Shown here: positions 54,583 through 63,305 of the stretch, piece after piece
Layout: every line of letters begins with the position of its first letter
Numbering within the stretch: the stretch's first letter is position 1
NCBI GenBank assembly: GCA_963677475.2
Contig: CAXXQD010000021.1
Coordinates: forward strand, 682,001-746,000
Direction of reading: 5' to 3'
DNA length: 64,000 nucleotides
Source: JABMQB01 sp963677475
Lineage (GTDB): Bacteria > Bacteroidota > Bacteroidia > Bacteroidales > Prolixibacteraceae
The notes under the pieces: generated by a model
Database searches by the model: none
What the model saw: only the letters and a program-made list of their open reading frames with translations
Told to the model about the DNA's origin: nothing
Program-made: the position numbers and the translations under genes

Positions 54583-55797
54583 ATGGCTTCAATCTCGGTA
54601 GTATTAAGGAAAAAGAAAAATAGTGAAGGTAAGTATCCAATTGCCATACGAGTAACAAAAGACAGAAGGTCTTCTTTTATTTCTATAGGGCAATATATTT
54701 TGGAAGATCAATGGGATGCAAAGAATAAAGTGGTGAAAAAATCACATCCTAATTCAGCCAGGCTAAATAATATCATCCAAAAAAGGCTTTATGAAGCCAA
54801 TGATAAGTACCTTGAACTGGAATCTCAGGATAACGCAACAACTGCAATAAATATTCAAAAACAGGTAAAAAAGAAAGATAGTGGGACTACATTTTTTCAA
54901 TTGACGAATACATTTCTGGCACATAAAGAGAAAGCTGGGAAATACAATACCTATCTGGCTGATAAGTCACGTCTAAAGCATTTTAAGAATTTTCTACCAA
55001 ACGGTGATATTGCATTTCCAGAAATTACAGAGCTACTTCTGAAAAAATATATCTCTTACTTAAAAACAAAGGCTAAAAACAACGATAGGAGCATTATCAA
55101 TAATCTCATCACGATTCGTGCAATTTTTAACCTGGCTATACGTGAGGGTATTGTTGACCGAAAATACTATCCGTTTGGAAGTGGAAAAATTCAGATAAAA
55201 TTACCACAAAGCCTGAAAATTGGGCTAACAAAGGAGGAAGTAAAAAAGATAGAAGAACTTAATCTTGAAATGGGTAGCTGGGTAAACCATGCAAGAAATA
55301 TATGGTTGATTTCTTTCTACTTTGCAGGGATGCGTGTTTCAGATGTCCTTCATATGAGATGGTCAGATTTAAAGGATGACAGGCTCTATTATGCTATGGG
55401 GAAAAACCAAAAAGTGGGATCATTAAAAATCCCTGAAAAAGCATTAGCAATAATTAAGCAATACGAACAGGATAAACAATCACAAAATGATTTTATTTTC
55501 CCTGATCTGAAAACTGCCAAATTAGATTCTCCAAGGGATATTGCAAGAAAAATGAATACAGCTACAAAGCAACTGAACAAATATTTAAAACGGTTAGGAG
55601 AACAAGCAGAGATAGATAAAAAGCTGACCATGCACATTGCCCGTCATACCTTTGGGAATATATCTGGCGACCTTATTCCAATTCAGATGCTTCAGAAATT
55701 GTATAGGCACAGTTCAGTTACAACAACAATAAATTACCAGTCGAACTTCCTTTTTAAGGATACCGATGAGGCTTTGGATTCAGTTATAAATACTTAA
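54583..55797 (+). CDS. Tyrosine recombinase (site-specific integrase)
   Basis: The ATG at 54583 gives 404 residues; upstream in-frame codons read across the repeat region and look untranslated. The protein has an N-terminal arm-binding domain (MASISVVLRKKKNSEGKYPI), a SAM-like core-binding domain at about 105-200 and a catalytic domain with Arg251 (GMRVSDVLHMRW), His351 and Arg354 (HIARH), His376 (RHSS) and nucleophile Tyr385 (NYQ). This is the Bacteroidota island/conjugative-transposon type. It sits beside the tRNA-Met fragment it presumably targets, and converges with the secreted NlpC-BACON gene, whose stop is 8 nt away. Confidence 0.95.
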   Translation: MASISVVLRKKKNSEGKYPIAIRVTKDRRSSFISIGQYILEDQWDAKNKVVKKSHPNSARLNNIIQKRLYEANDKYLELESQDNATTAINIQKQVKKKDSGTTFFQLTNTFLAHKEKAGKYNTYLADKSRLKHFKNFLPNGDIAFPEITELLLKKYISYLKTKAKNNDRSIINNLITIRAIFNLAIREGIVDRKYYPFGSGKIQIKLPQSLKIGLTKEEVKKIEELNLEMGSWVNHARNIWLISFYFAGMRVSDVLHMRWSDLKDDRLYYAMGKNQKVGSLKIPEKALAIIKQYEQDKQSQNDFIFPDLKTAKLDSPRDIARKMNTATKQLNKYLKRLGEQAEIDKKLTMHIARHTFGNISGDLIPIQMLQKLYRHSSVTTTINYQSNFLFKDTDEALDSVINT

Positions 55798-55805
55798 TTG
55801 CCAAT

Positions 55806-58721
55806 TTACCTTTTAATAATTTTTATCGCTTGATCAAACCTGTTATTAATTACTAATAAGTAGGTTCCCGAAACGACATTGCTAATATCCATCTGGGCGA
55901 TAGATGAAAACGAATCTTGTTTTTTAATAAGACCGCCAATCACATGATAAATTGCAATTTCCGATTTTTCTTGGTTGGGTAATCCTTCAATTGTAAGCAT
56001 TCCTGTCGTTGGATTTGGATAAACCTTTAAGTATTTCAGGTTATTCTCTAAAATAGTTACAGGTGTAGTTTGATTCGAACAGAAAGAAGGATATATGCAC
56101 ATTGCCGAAGAAATGCCAAAAATAGTTGGAAACGAATTCCATGTGCTATTTTCTTTCACATATGCCGAATTTGTAAAATTTGTTCTTGATTCTGCCACCG
56201 TAACATTGAAAGTATCCGCTGGAGTGTTGTAGTAAATTTGAAAACCAACATAAACATCGGATTCTGTTATCATTATTGGTTGATCAAATGGGACGTAATT
56301 TAAAGTAAAAGGTGTTAACGATTCAATTGAAATATCTTGTGATCCCAATATAGTTCCAGGTATTCCATTATCACTTTCATATAACATAAATGTTACTTTA
56401 TGATTACCTCCGTTGCCACCACTATTTGCATTACTGATTAACACTTCAAGACCTGTGAAATATTTATTTGTTATATCTGTAAAATGCTCTGCATATTCTG
56501 CAAAATTATAAGAATTATGCCCAGGTAAATAACCCCAATTAGGCGATTCCCAGTAGTATGATGTTAGATTGTCAGAGGAGAGTATGTTCGTCAAAGTATC
56601 ACAACTATTAATCGTATTTCCAGTTGTGTTCGCATTTCCAATTAATGCAGGCAATAAATAACAATTGGAAGATGTATTATATTCATAGATAGCAAAATAA
56701 TATGACGTTCCTTCTGAAAGAGAAGTTAAATTAATAGAAGTGCCTGTCCCTTCATATACAACATAATTTCCTATTCCAATTTGGGTTCCGTTACCAAATC
56801 CGGAATTTGCAATATAGGATGTTCCGTTTATAGGATCAACCATTTCATTATTGCCAGTTCGTGCAATGACCAATACTGCATTTCCATTTCCACGTGACCA
56901 GCCAATAGTCATGGAATTATTTGTTGTAGCTGAAGATGTAAAAGAAGTTGCTTGCACTGAAGGTGGCGTACACGCTTCTATAACATTCACTGAATAATCT
57001 TCCACTTCACCCCATTGAGAATTGCCACAAGGATTTGCGTTTGGACCATTAGCAGTATCATGTAACCTGATTCTCATCCTTTTTGTTCCAAGTGTCACAC
57101 CGGCAGGAACAATAAAACTTGCTGTATTAGTTAGGTATTCCAAGATACCTATTGTTGCATATACACTCTCTCCAGTATCTGTAAAATCACCATCTTCATT
57201 CCAATCTATCCAGATTAAAATTTGATCTGAAGTGTAACCTTTGCCCAGTGTTATTGTTACTGATAAATTTTCACCTCTTCGTACAGTAGTGTTTTGAGAA
57301 GAAAAATCCTGATATCCACCATATCCCATTTCTGATGACTGATTAATTGAGCCACATGTAACATTAGATATATATTCATCAATTGAAGATGATCCAGCTG
57401 AACAATAGGAAGATGTTGTTATCCCGTTTTGGGTGACAGATACATTCCTTGTTATCCCATTCCCAGATATCGTAACAGTCGCACTCCGTGAACTTGTGGA
57501 GGTATTTTCACTTGTAGTGGTTACGGTAGCTGTCCCATTGTTTGAGCCATTGGATGGTGAAACGCTTAACCAAGAAGCATTGTCGCTTGCCGACCAGTTC
57601 ACATTAGAACTTACACTGATTTGGTCGTTGTTCCCTGAAGCTGCCCCAAGTGTTAGACTAGATGGAGATACGGTAAGGGTTGAAGCCGCCCCATTTTGGG
57701 TGACAGAGACATTCCTTGTTATCCCATTCCCAGATATCGTAACAGTGGCAGACCGAGAATTTGTAGAAGTATTTTCACTTGTTGCGGTTACGGTAACAGT
57801 CCCGTTGTTTGCCCCATTGGATGGTGAGACGCTTAACCAGGAGGCATTTTCACTTGCCGACCAGCTCACATTTGAACTGACAGATATTTGGTCGTTGCTT
57901 CCTGAGGCTGAGCCTAAGGATAAACTAGATGGGGAAACAGTTAGTGTTGAAGCTGCCCCATTTTGGGTGATAGATACATTCCTAGTAATCCCGTTCCCTG
58001 ATATTGTAACCGTCCCACTACGTGAATTTGTGGATGTATTTTCACTTGTTGCAGTAACTGTTACTGTCCCATTGTTTGATCCATTGGATGGGGACACGCT
58101 TAACCAAGAAGCATTGTCTCTTGCCGACCAGCTCACATTTGAACTGACAGATATTTGGTCGTTGCTCCCTGAAGCTGCCCCTAAGGATAAACTAGATGGG
58201 GAAACAGTTAGTGTTGAAGCTGCCCCATTTTGGGTGACAGAGACATTCCTTGTTATCCCATTCCCAGATATTGTAACAGTGGCAGACCGAGAATTTGTAG
58301 ATGTATTTTCGCTTGTTGCAGTAACTGTAACCGTCCCATTGTTTGATCCATTGGATGGGGACACGCTTAACCAAGAAGCATTGTCACTTGCCGACCAGCT
58401 CACATTTGAACTGACAGATATTTGGTCGTTGCTCCCTGAAGCTGCCCCTAAGGATAAACTAGATGGGCTTACAGTTAAAGAAGCTGCAGCCCCATTTTGG
58501 GTGACAGAGACATTCCTAGTAATCCCATTCCCAGATATTGTAACAGTGGCAGACCGAGAATTTGTGGATGTATTTTCACTTGTTGCAGTAACTGTTACTG
58601 TCCCATTGTTTGATCCATTGGATGGGGACACGCTTAACCAAGAAGCATTGTCACTTGCCGACCAGCTCACATTTGAACTGACAGATATTTGGTCGTTGCT
58701 CCCTGAAGCTGCCCCTAATAT
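55806..58721 (-). CDS. C-terminal part of split NlpC-BACON secreted protein (BACON repeats, GEVED, type A T9SS domain)
   Basis: This frame of 971 codons directly continues the frame of the upstream part after a TAA. It carries the rest of BACON repeat 6 and repeats 7-10, a GEVED domain (YCSAGSSSIDEYISNVTCG, WIDWNEDGDFTD, GEVEDYSVNV), a fibronectin III-like domain (PPSVQATSFTSSATTNNSMT), a beta-sandwich segment, and a type A T9SS sorting domain at the end (LKYLKVYPNPTTGMLTIEG, ISNVVSGTYLLVI). A start inside the repeat (GTG at 58670) is possible but would lack a signal peptide, so the piece could not be exported alone. It is best read as the tail of a single 2,100-codon gene. Confidence 0.8.
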   Translation of the reverse strand: MLGAASGSNDQISVSSNVSWSASDNASWLSVSPSNGSNNGTVTVTATSENTSTNSRSATVTISGNGITRNVSVTQNGAAASLTVSPSSLSLGAASGSNDQISVSSNVSWSASDNASWLSVSPSNGSNNGTVTVTATSENTSTNSRSATVTISGNGITRNVSVTQNGAASTLTVSPSSLSLGAASGSNDQISVSSNVSWSARDNASWLSVSPSNGSNNGTVTVTATSENTSTNSRSGTVTISGNGITRNVSITQNGAASTLTVSPSSLSLGSASGSNDQISVSSNVSWSASENASWLSVSPSNGANNGTVTVTATSENTSTNSRSATVTISGNGITRNVSVTQNGAASTLTVSPSSLTLGAASGNNDQISVSSNVNWSASDNASWLSVSPSNGSNNGTATVTTTSENTSTSSRSATVTISGNGITRNVSVTQNGITTSSYCSAGSSSIDEYISNVTCGSINQSSEMGYGGYQDFSSQNTTVRRGENLSVTITLGKGYTSDQILIWIDWNEDGDFTDTGESVYATIGILEYLTNTASFIVPAGVTLGTKRMRIRLHDTANGPNANPCGNSQWGEVEDYSVNVIEACTPPSVQATSFTSSATTNNSMTIGWSRGNGNAVLVIARTGNNEMVDPINGTSYIANSGFGNGTQIGIGNYVVYEGTGTSINLTSLSEGTSYYFAIYEYNTSSNCYLLPALIGNANTTGNTINSCDTLTNILSSDNLTSYYWESPNWGYLPGHNSYNFAEYAEHFTDITNKYFTGLEVLISNANSGGNGGNHKVTFMLYESDNGIPGTILGSQDISIESLTPFTLNYVPFDQPIMITESDVYVGFQIYYNTPADTFNVTVAESRTNFTNSAYVKENSTWNSFPTIFGISSAMCIYPSFCSNQTTPVTILENNLKYLKVYPNPTTGMLTIEGLPNQEKSEIAIYHVIGGLIKKQDSFSSIAQMDISNVVSGTYLLVINNRFDQAIKIIKR

Positions 58722-60089
58722 TTAGGATAAACTAGATGGGCTTACAGTTAAAGAAGCTGCAGCCCCATTTTGGGTGACAGAGACATTCCTAGTTATCCCA
58801 TTCCCAGATATTGTAACAGTGGCAGACCGAGAATTTGTGGATGTATTTTCACTTGTTGCAGTAACTGTTACTGTCCCATTGTTTGATCCATTGGATGGGG
58901 ACACGCTTAACCAAGAAGCATTGTCACTTGCCGACCAGCTCACATTTGAACTGACAGATATTTGGTCGTTGCTCCCTGAAGCTGCCCCTAAGGATAAACT
59001 AGATGGGGAAACAGTTAGTGTTGAAGCTGCCCCATTTTGGGTGACAGAGACATTCCTTGTTATCCCATTCCCAGATATTGTAACAGTGGCAGACCGAGAA
59101 TTTGTAGATGTATTTTCGCTTGTTGCAGTAACTGTAACCGTCCCATTGTTTGATCCATTGGATGGGGACACGCTTAACCAAGAAGCATTGTCACTTGCCG
59201 ACCAGCTCACATTTGAACTGACAGATATTTGGTCGTTGCTCCCTGAAGCTGCCCCTAAGGATAAACTAGATGGGCTTACAGTTAAAGAAGCTGCAGCCCC
59301 ATTTTGGGTGACAGAGACATTCCTAGTAATCCCATTCCCAGATATTGTAACAGTGGCAGACCGAGAATTTGTAGATGTATTTTCGCTTGTTGCAGTAACT
59401 GTAACCGTCCCATTGTTTGATCCATTGGATGGGGACACGCTTAACCAAGAAGCATTGTCACTTGCCGACCAGCTCACATTTGAACTGACAGATATTTGGT
59501 CGTTGCTCCCTGAAGCTGCCCCTAAGGATAAACTAGATGGGGAAACAGTTAGTGTTGAAGCTGCCCCATTTTGGGTGACAGAGACATTCCTTGTTATCCC
59601 ATTCCCAGATATTGTAACAGTGGCAGACCGAGAATTTGTAGATGTATTCTCACTTGTAGCAGTAACTGTAACCGTCCCATTGTTTGATCCATTTGATGGG
59701 GACACGCTTAACCAAGAAGCATTGTCACTTGCCGACCAGCTCACATTTGAACTGACAGATATTTGGTCGTTGCTCCCTGAAGCTGCCCCTAAGGATAAAC
59801 TAGATGGGGAAACAGTTAGTGTTGAAGCTGCCCCATTTTGGGTGACAGAGACATTCCTTGTTATCCCATTCCCAGATATTGTAACAGTGGCAGACCGAGA
59901 ATTTGTAGATGTATTCTCACTTGCAGCAGTAACTGTAACCGTCCCATTGTTTGATCCATTGGATGGGGACACACTTAACCAAGAAGCATTGTCACTTGCC
60001 GACCAGCTCACATTAGAACTGACAGATATTTGGTCGTTGCTCCCTGAAGCTGCCCCTAAGGATAAACTTGATGGGGAAACAGTTAAGGT
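57414..60089 (-). repeat. Ten tandem 267-bp BACON repeats
   Basis: Ten 89-codon units, each running TLTVSPSSLSLGAASGSNDQ to RNVSVTQNGAAS with the core DNASWLSVSPSNG, fit BACON domains, a Bacteroidota carbohydrate- or mucin-binding-associated Ig fold. All copies have the same length except for a 6-nt insertion at 58719-58724. DNA identity between central copies is very high, with the C-terminal copies (8-10) more diverged, which suggests recent expansion from the middle. Confidence 0.95.
58719..58724 (-). other. Six-base in-frame insertion carrying a TAA stop
   Basis: Compared with the other repeat copies, bases 58719-58724 are extra. On the coding strand they read TAAATA between Ser and Leu of SLSLGAAS, an in-frame stop plus Ile. 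The frame on both sides is otherwise intact. The insert is flanked by CCTAA/TTAGG inverted bases. Confidence 0.85.
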
Positions 60090-62108
60090 TGATTGAAATG
60101 TAATTGGTATAAATATCTGATTATTATTTTCATTACTTTCATTTGGATTGGTGTTTATTGCATCGGCACCAAACATTATATACCAAGTGCCAGCATAAGG
60201 TCCCATTGGGATATTGAATTGTTTTGAAAGTAGACTACTGGTTTCATTTGCATTTAAGGCTGGCACATATATATCGGCATTTAAGTTAATATCTGTAGGA
60301 GTTCCATCAAAATTTAGGTCTGCTGAAAACCAAAGTGCTGTATATGATGATGAAGCATTACCCGTTCCCTGATTTTTTATATAGCATGTAGCCGTGACTT
60401 GCTGACCCATTACAACTGTTGAAGGAGAAATTTGAGGATTTTGTACAATTAAATCAGGTTTAGTAGTACTTGAAGACCCAGTAACACAAATACTAAATGT
60501 TCCAAAATTATTATTATTGTACTCCCACATTCGAATCCACATTGTTGCATTTGGAGTTAAGCCTGTAATTTCTGCACGTGGCATATATTGTGAATATGAG
60601 CTACCATTGGGGTAACAATTATAATATGATAAAGAATTACAATTTGACCCTGTATATAGAGCCATGCCCATATCTTCGTTTGTAAGGTTTACCGCATCAG
60701 TTTCAATAATAACACTCCCTGAACTTGGAACTTGAAATTTAAACCATACATCACCATTACTTGTTCCATCACATGAAATATTTGGTACACCAGAATTAGT
60801 TGCACCAACATTTGTCCCTTGTGTAAAAGAACAACTTGTACCCACAGTTAAGGTAGGTACTCCTGCATCACATGGATTATCATTGGGAGGTGTTGATGAG
60901 GGTGAAGGATCAGTTACACAAATTTTGAATGTTCCAAAATTATTATTATTGTATTCCCACATTCGAATCCACATAGTTGAATTAGGAGATAATCCTGTAA
61001 GTTCAGCTCTGGGCATATATTGTGAATATGAGCTTCCATTTGGATAACAACCATAATAGGATAAAGAATTACAATTTGATCCTGTATATAGAGCCATGCC
61101 CATATCTTCGTTTGTAAGGTTTACCGCATCAGTTTCAATAATGACGCTTCCTGAACTTGGAACTTGAAATTTAAACCATACATCACCGTTACTCGTTCCA
61201 TCACAGTTTGTTAATATAGGCACATTTGAGTTAGTCGCACCTACATTTGTTCCTTGTGTGAAAGAACAACTTGTACCTACTGGTAAAGTGGGTACTCCAG
61301 CATCGCATGGATTATCATTGGTCGGAGTAGTGACACCGCCACAACCACCTATAACGATATCCGATTTAGGGCATCTTGAATTATATGTACTAAGTTCTGT
61401 CAAATTGTAAACAGTGCGAGTTGTAGTTTTCCAATCTCTACCAGAAGTTTCTATGACGGTAATACTTCCATCAGGATTTTTTGATTTAAATAACATTGTA
61501 TGAACCCCAACATCGTTAAAAATATCACCAGGTTGCATTTGAGAAATAGGTATTATTGTAGAGTAACTTGGAAGTTCTCCAGTACCTAAATGAGCCTGAG
61601 GCATTTCCCAGGCTTTTGTAATTAATCCAGAACAATCCAGTCCAGAAGCACAACTTAAACCTGCCCCTGCTCCTCCTTGAGTTTTACAATTTCCACCAAC
61701 AGTGCCAGCCGAGCAAATATCTCCTGCAGACTTGCATGATGACATTGCACTTATATGCTGCTCTTTTGATGAGTATCCTCCCCATGCATAAGGCATGGAA
61801 GTATTTGTACCTACTTTAACCCATCCTCTTTGTGTTGAATTTGCCGGTGTGGCAGCATATACATATCGGTTTCCACAATATTCTCCAGACCAAAGATTAC
61901 ATGAATTTGCAGTCCAGCTAAAATTAACATATGATTCAGCATTGCTAATAATCTTGGTCCTTGAAATTTGCGAATAACATAAATTGATGTTAATACCAAA
62001 AAGGAATGCAAGCAAAATTGTTGAAAACAATTTTGCTTTTCCCTCGAATTTACTTTTGTGCAAACACTTGGTTTTTGATGCATTAGAATGTAAAATGGTA
62101 TTTTTCAT
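58722..62108 (-). CDS. Secreted NlpC/P60 peptidase-BACON multidomain protein, N-terminal part
   Basis: The 1128-residue product has a signal peptide (LFSTILLAFLFGININLCYS), an NlpC/P60-type cysteine peptidase at about 50-250 (MPYAWGG, catalytic Cys in GLDCSGLITKAW, His in GVHTMLF, then VIETSG), two PPC-like domains (each NDNPCDAGVPTL to FGTF-ICV), a CARDB domain at about 560-672 (KPDLIVQNPQISPSTVVMGQ), and BACON repeats 1-5 plus the start of repeat 6. NlpC/P60 enzymes cut peptide bonds in peptidoglycan stems. The stop comes from a 6-nt insertion; the frame continues to a T9SS domain in the downstream part. It is 59 nt downstream of the propeller-protein gene on the same strand. Confidence 0.85.
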   Translation of the reverse strand: MKNTILHSNASKTKCLHKSKFEGKAKLFSTILLAFLFGININLCYSQISRTKIISNAESYVNFSWTANSCNLWSGEYCGNRYVYAATPANSTQRGWVKVGTNTSMPYAWGGYSSKEQHISAMSSCKSAGDICSAGTVGGNCKTQGGAGAGLSCASGLDCSGLITKAWEMPQAHLGTGELPSYSTIIPISQMQPGDIFNDVGVHTMLFKSKNPDGSITVIETSGRDWKTTTRTVYNLTELSTYNSRCPKSDIVIGGCGGVTTPTNDNPCDAGVPTLPVGTSCSFTQGTNVGATNSNVPILTNCDGTSNGDVWFKFQVPSSGSVIIETDAVNLTNEDMGMALYTGSNCNSLSYYGCYPNGSSYSQYMPRAELTGLSPNSTMWIRMWEYNNNNFGTFKICVTDPSPSSTPPNDNPCDAGVPTLTVGTSCSFTQGTNVGATNSGVPNISCDGTSNGDVWFKFQVPSSGSVIIETDAVNLTNEDMGMALYTGSNCNSLSYYNCYPNGSSYSQYMPRAEITGLTPNATMWIRMWEYNNNNFGTFSICVTGSSSTTKPDLIVQNPQISPSTVVMGQQVTATCYIKNQGTGNASSSYTALWFSADLNFDGTPTDINLNADIYVPALNANETSSLLSKQFNIPMGPYAGTWYIMFGADAINTNPNESNENNNQIFIPITFQSTLTVSPSSLSLGAASGSNDQISVSSNVSWSASDNASWLSVSPSNGSNNGTVTVTAASENTSTNSRSATVTISGNGITRNVSVTQNGAASTLTVSPSSLSLGAASGSNDQISVSSNVSWSASDNASWLSVSPSNGSNNGTVTVTATSENTSTNSRSATVTISGNGITRNVSVTQNGAASTLTVSPSSLSLGAASGSNDQISVSSNVSWSASDNASWLSVSPSNGSNNGTVTVTATSENTSTNSRSATVTISGNGITRNVSVTQNGAAASLTVSPSSLSLGAASGSNDQISVSSNVSWSASDNASWLSVSPSNGSNNGTVTVTATSENTSTNSRSATVTISGNGITRNVSVTQNGAASTLTVSPSSLSLGAASGSNDQISVSSNVSWSASDNASWLSVSPSNGSNNGTVTVTATSENTSTNSRSATVTISGNGITRNVSVTQNGAAASLTVSPSSLS

Positions 62109-62167
62109 CTATATAAGTTTTTTATCAATTTAGATAAAGCTGTAATAATAATTATGGTGAATACCAG

Positions 62168-63181
62168 TTAAAATGAAGGATAACCTTGCACCTTTCCCGT
62201 TTTAGTTTCTGTAAGCGAAAAGATAAAAACTCCTTGAGGTGATGTCATCATATTATAAACTTTACCCGTTTCAGACACATAAAAATCTTTGCTGGGTATT
62301 ATGTAATAACTCTTTGGAATTACAATTTCTGTTATAACGGCACCTAATTCATTTTCTCGCAAATTAATTGATATAATAGTACGTTCAACAGAAACAGGAT
62401 TTTCTGAAATAAATGTTTGAACATCAAGAAAAATACGTTTTTCAGTGGCACCTACAATAAAAACTCCTGCTGTTTTTTTATCAGTTGCATAAGTTTTTTC
62501 CATGGTATTATCTACGGAAGTTGAAATCTTAATTGAATACGAGCTGTTTCCAGTTATTTGAGAAGATATAAAATACCCATTTTCAGTAACAACACCTTTT
62601 AATTCAACAGGTTCGATTGAAACTCCGCAATCTTCTATCATTAAACTATTTCCTGCTGGGAGCAATAAATAGGTGGCATCATTAAATCGAACAAGTCTTT
62701 CAATTCCTTGATAAGACATTGGGTATGGGCACTTTATAAGTTCATTTCCGATTTCATCATATGCTGTCACTTTATATCCCGAAAGAACATAAAATTTACC
62801 ATTTTCATATACAAAATTACGTGGCGCAACTGATACTTTAAATTTATCAATAGCCTTTCCCGTGGACTGATCAGTAATGATTATTTCGCTTGTGGAATTA
62901 CACAAATAAGCAATTCGATTTTTATCTAATATTTGAAATGCTGTGGCTCCCAAATTTGCACCTGGAACTTGAATGTAAGGGATCCCATCGGGAGTATTCC
63001 ATTCACTTTTACTTATTTGTAAAACATTAAAACTATGAACAGATTCTGTTTCCTCCGCTAGTTCCCCTGTTTGTTGTGAAACAATGCTTTTATCTTCGTT
63101 AAATGAAGTACTTATATAGATTCCAACTGTGATAAATATCAAAACAAGTATCAACAAAAAAGTAGTTCTGTATTTTCTCAT
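62168..63181 (-). CDS. Membrane-anchored propeller-like protein of unknown function
   Basis: The 337-residue protein has one N-terminal transmembrane helix (TFLLILVLIFITVGIYIS) and a periplasmic or surface domain of repeated beta-strand blades (AFQILDKNRIAYLCNSTSEI, FVYENGKFYVLSGYKVTAYD, LVRFNDATYLLLPAGNSL), resembling a six-bladed beta-propeller. No catalytic motif is evident. It sits between an AraC-type regulator and the secreted NlpC-BACON gene on the same strand, so a sensor, ligand-binding or protective role for that product is plausible but unproven. Confidence 0.7.
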   Translation of the reverse strand: MRKYRTTFLLILVLIFITVGIYISTSFNEDKSIVSQQTGELAEETESVHSFNVLQISKSEWNTPDGIPYIQVPGANLGATAFQILDKNRIAYLCNSTSEIIITDQSTGKAIDKFKVSVAPRNFVYENGKFYVLSGYKVTAYDEIGNELIKCPYPMSYQGIERLVRFNDATYLLLPAGNSLMIEDCGVSIEPVELKGVVTENGYFISSQITGNSSYSIKISTSVDNTMEKTYATDKKTAGVFIVGATEKRIFLDVQTFISENPVSVERTIISINLRENELGAVITEIVIPKSYYIIPSKDFYVSETGKVYNMMTSPQGVFIFSLTETKTGKVQGYPSF

Positions 63182-63224
63182 GGGTTTTAAATGATATTAA
63201 TCTGCTTGTTTTAAATGTCTCATG

Positions 63225-63259
63225 CAAATGTAAGAATGGCTAATCTTAATTTAGACAAA
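63225..63259 (-). promoter_or_regulatory. Promoter of the propeller/NlpC-BACON operon
   Basis: On the minus strand, TACATTTG (63232 to 63225) matches the -7 TAnnTTTG element and TTTG (63259 to 63256) the -33 element, with a 23-nt gap. The propeller-gene ATG at 63181 is 44 nt further on. Confidence 0.5.
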
Positions 63260-63264
63260 CTATA

Positions 63265-63297
63265 TGTAGATACATCTACAGATTGACCAATCTGTAG
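63265..63297. promoter_or_regulatory. Overlapping dyads upstream of the operon promoter (possible operator)
   Basis: CTACAGATTG-AC-CAATCTGTAG (63276-63297) is a perfect 10-bp inverted repeat, and TGTAGAT-AC-ATCTACA (63265-63280) is a perfect 7-bp one overlapping it. They share a TGTAG/CTACA half-site. They end 6 bp upstream of the -33 element and 9 nt after the regulator gene's stop codon. No T-run follows on the minus strand, so an operator is likelier than a terminator. Confidence 0.5.
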
Positions 63298-63305
63298 AAA
63301 AAACA

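Noticed and set aside
57433..60096. Plus-strand open frames of 430 and 440 codons over the BACON repeats
   Set aside because: They are antisense shadows kept open by the 267-bp repeat period; they have no signal or start context, and the minus strand encodes recognisable domains.
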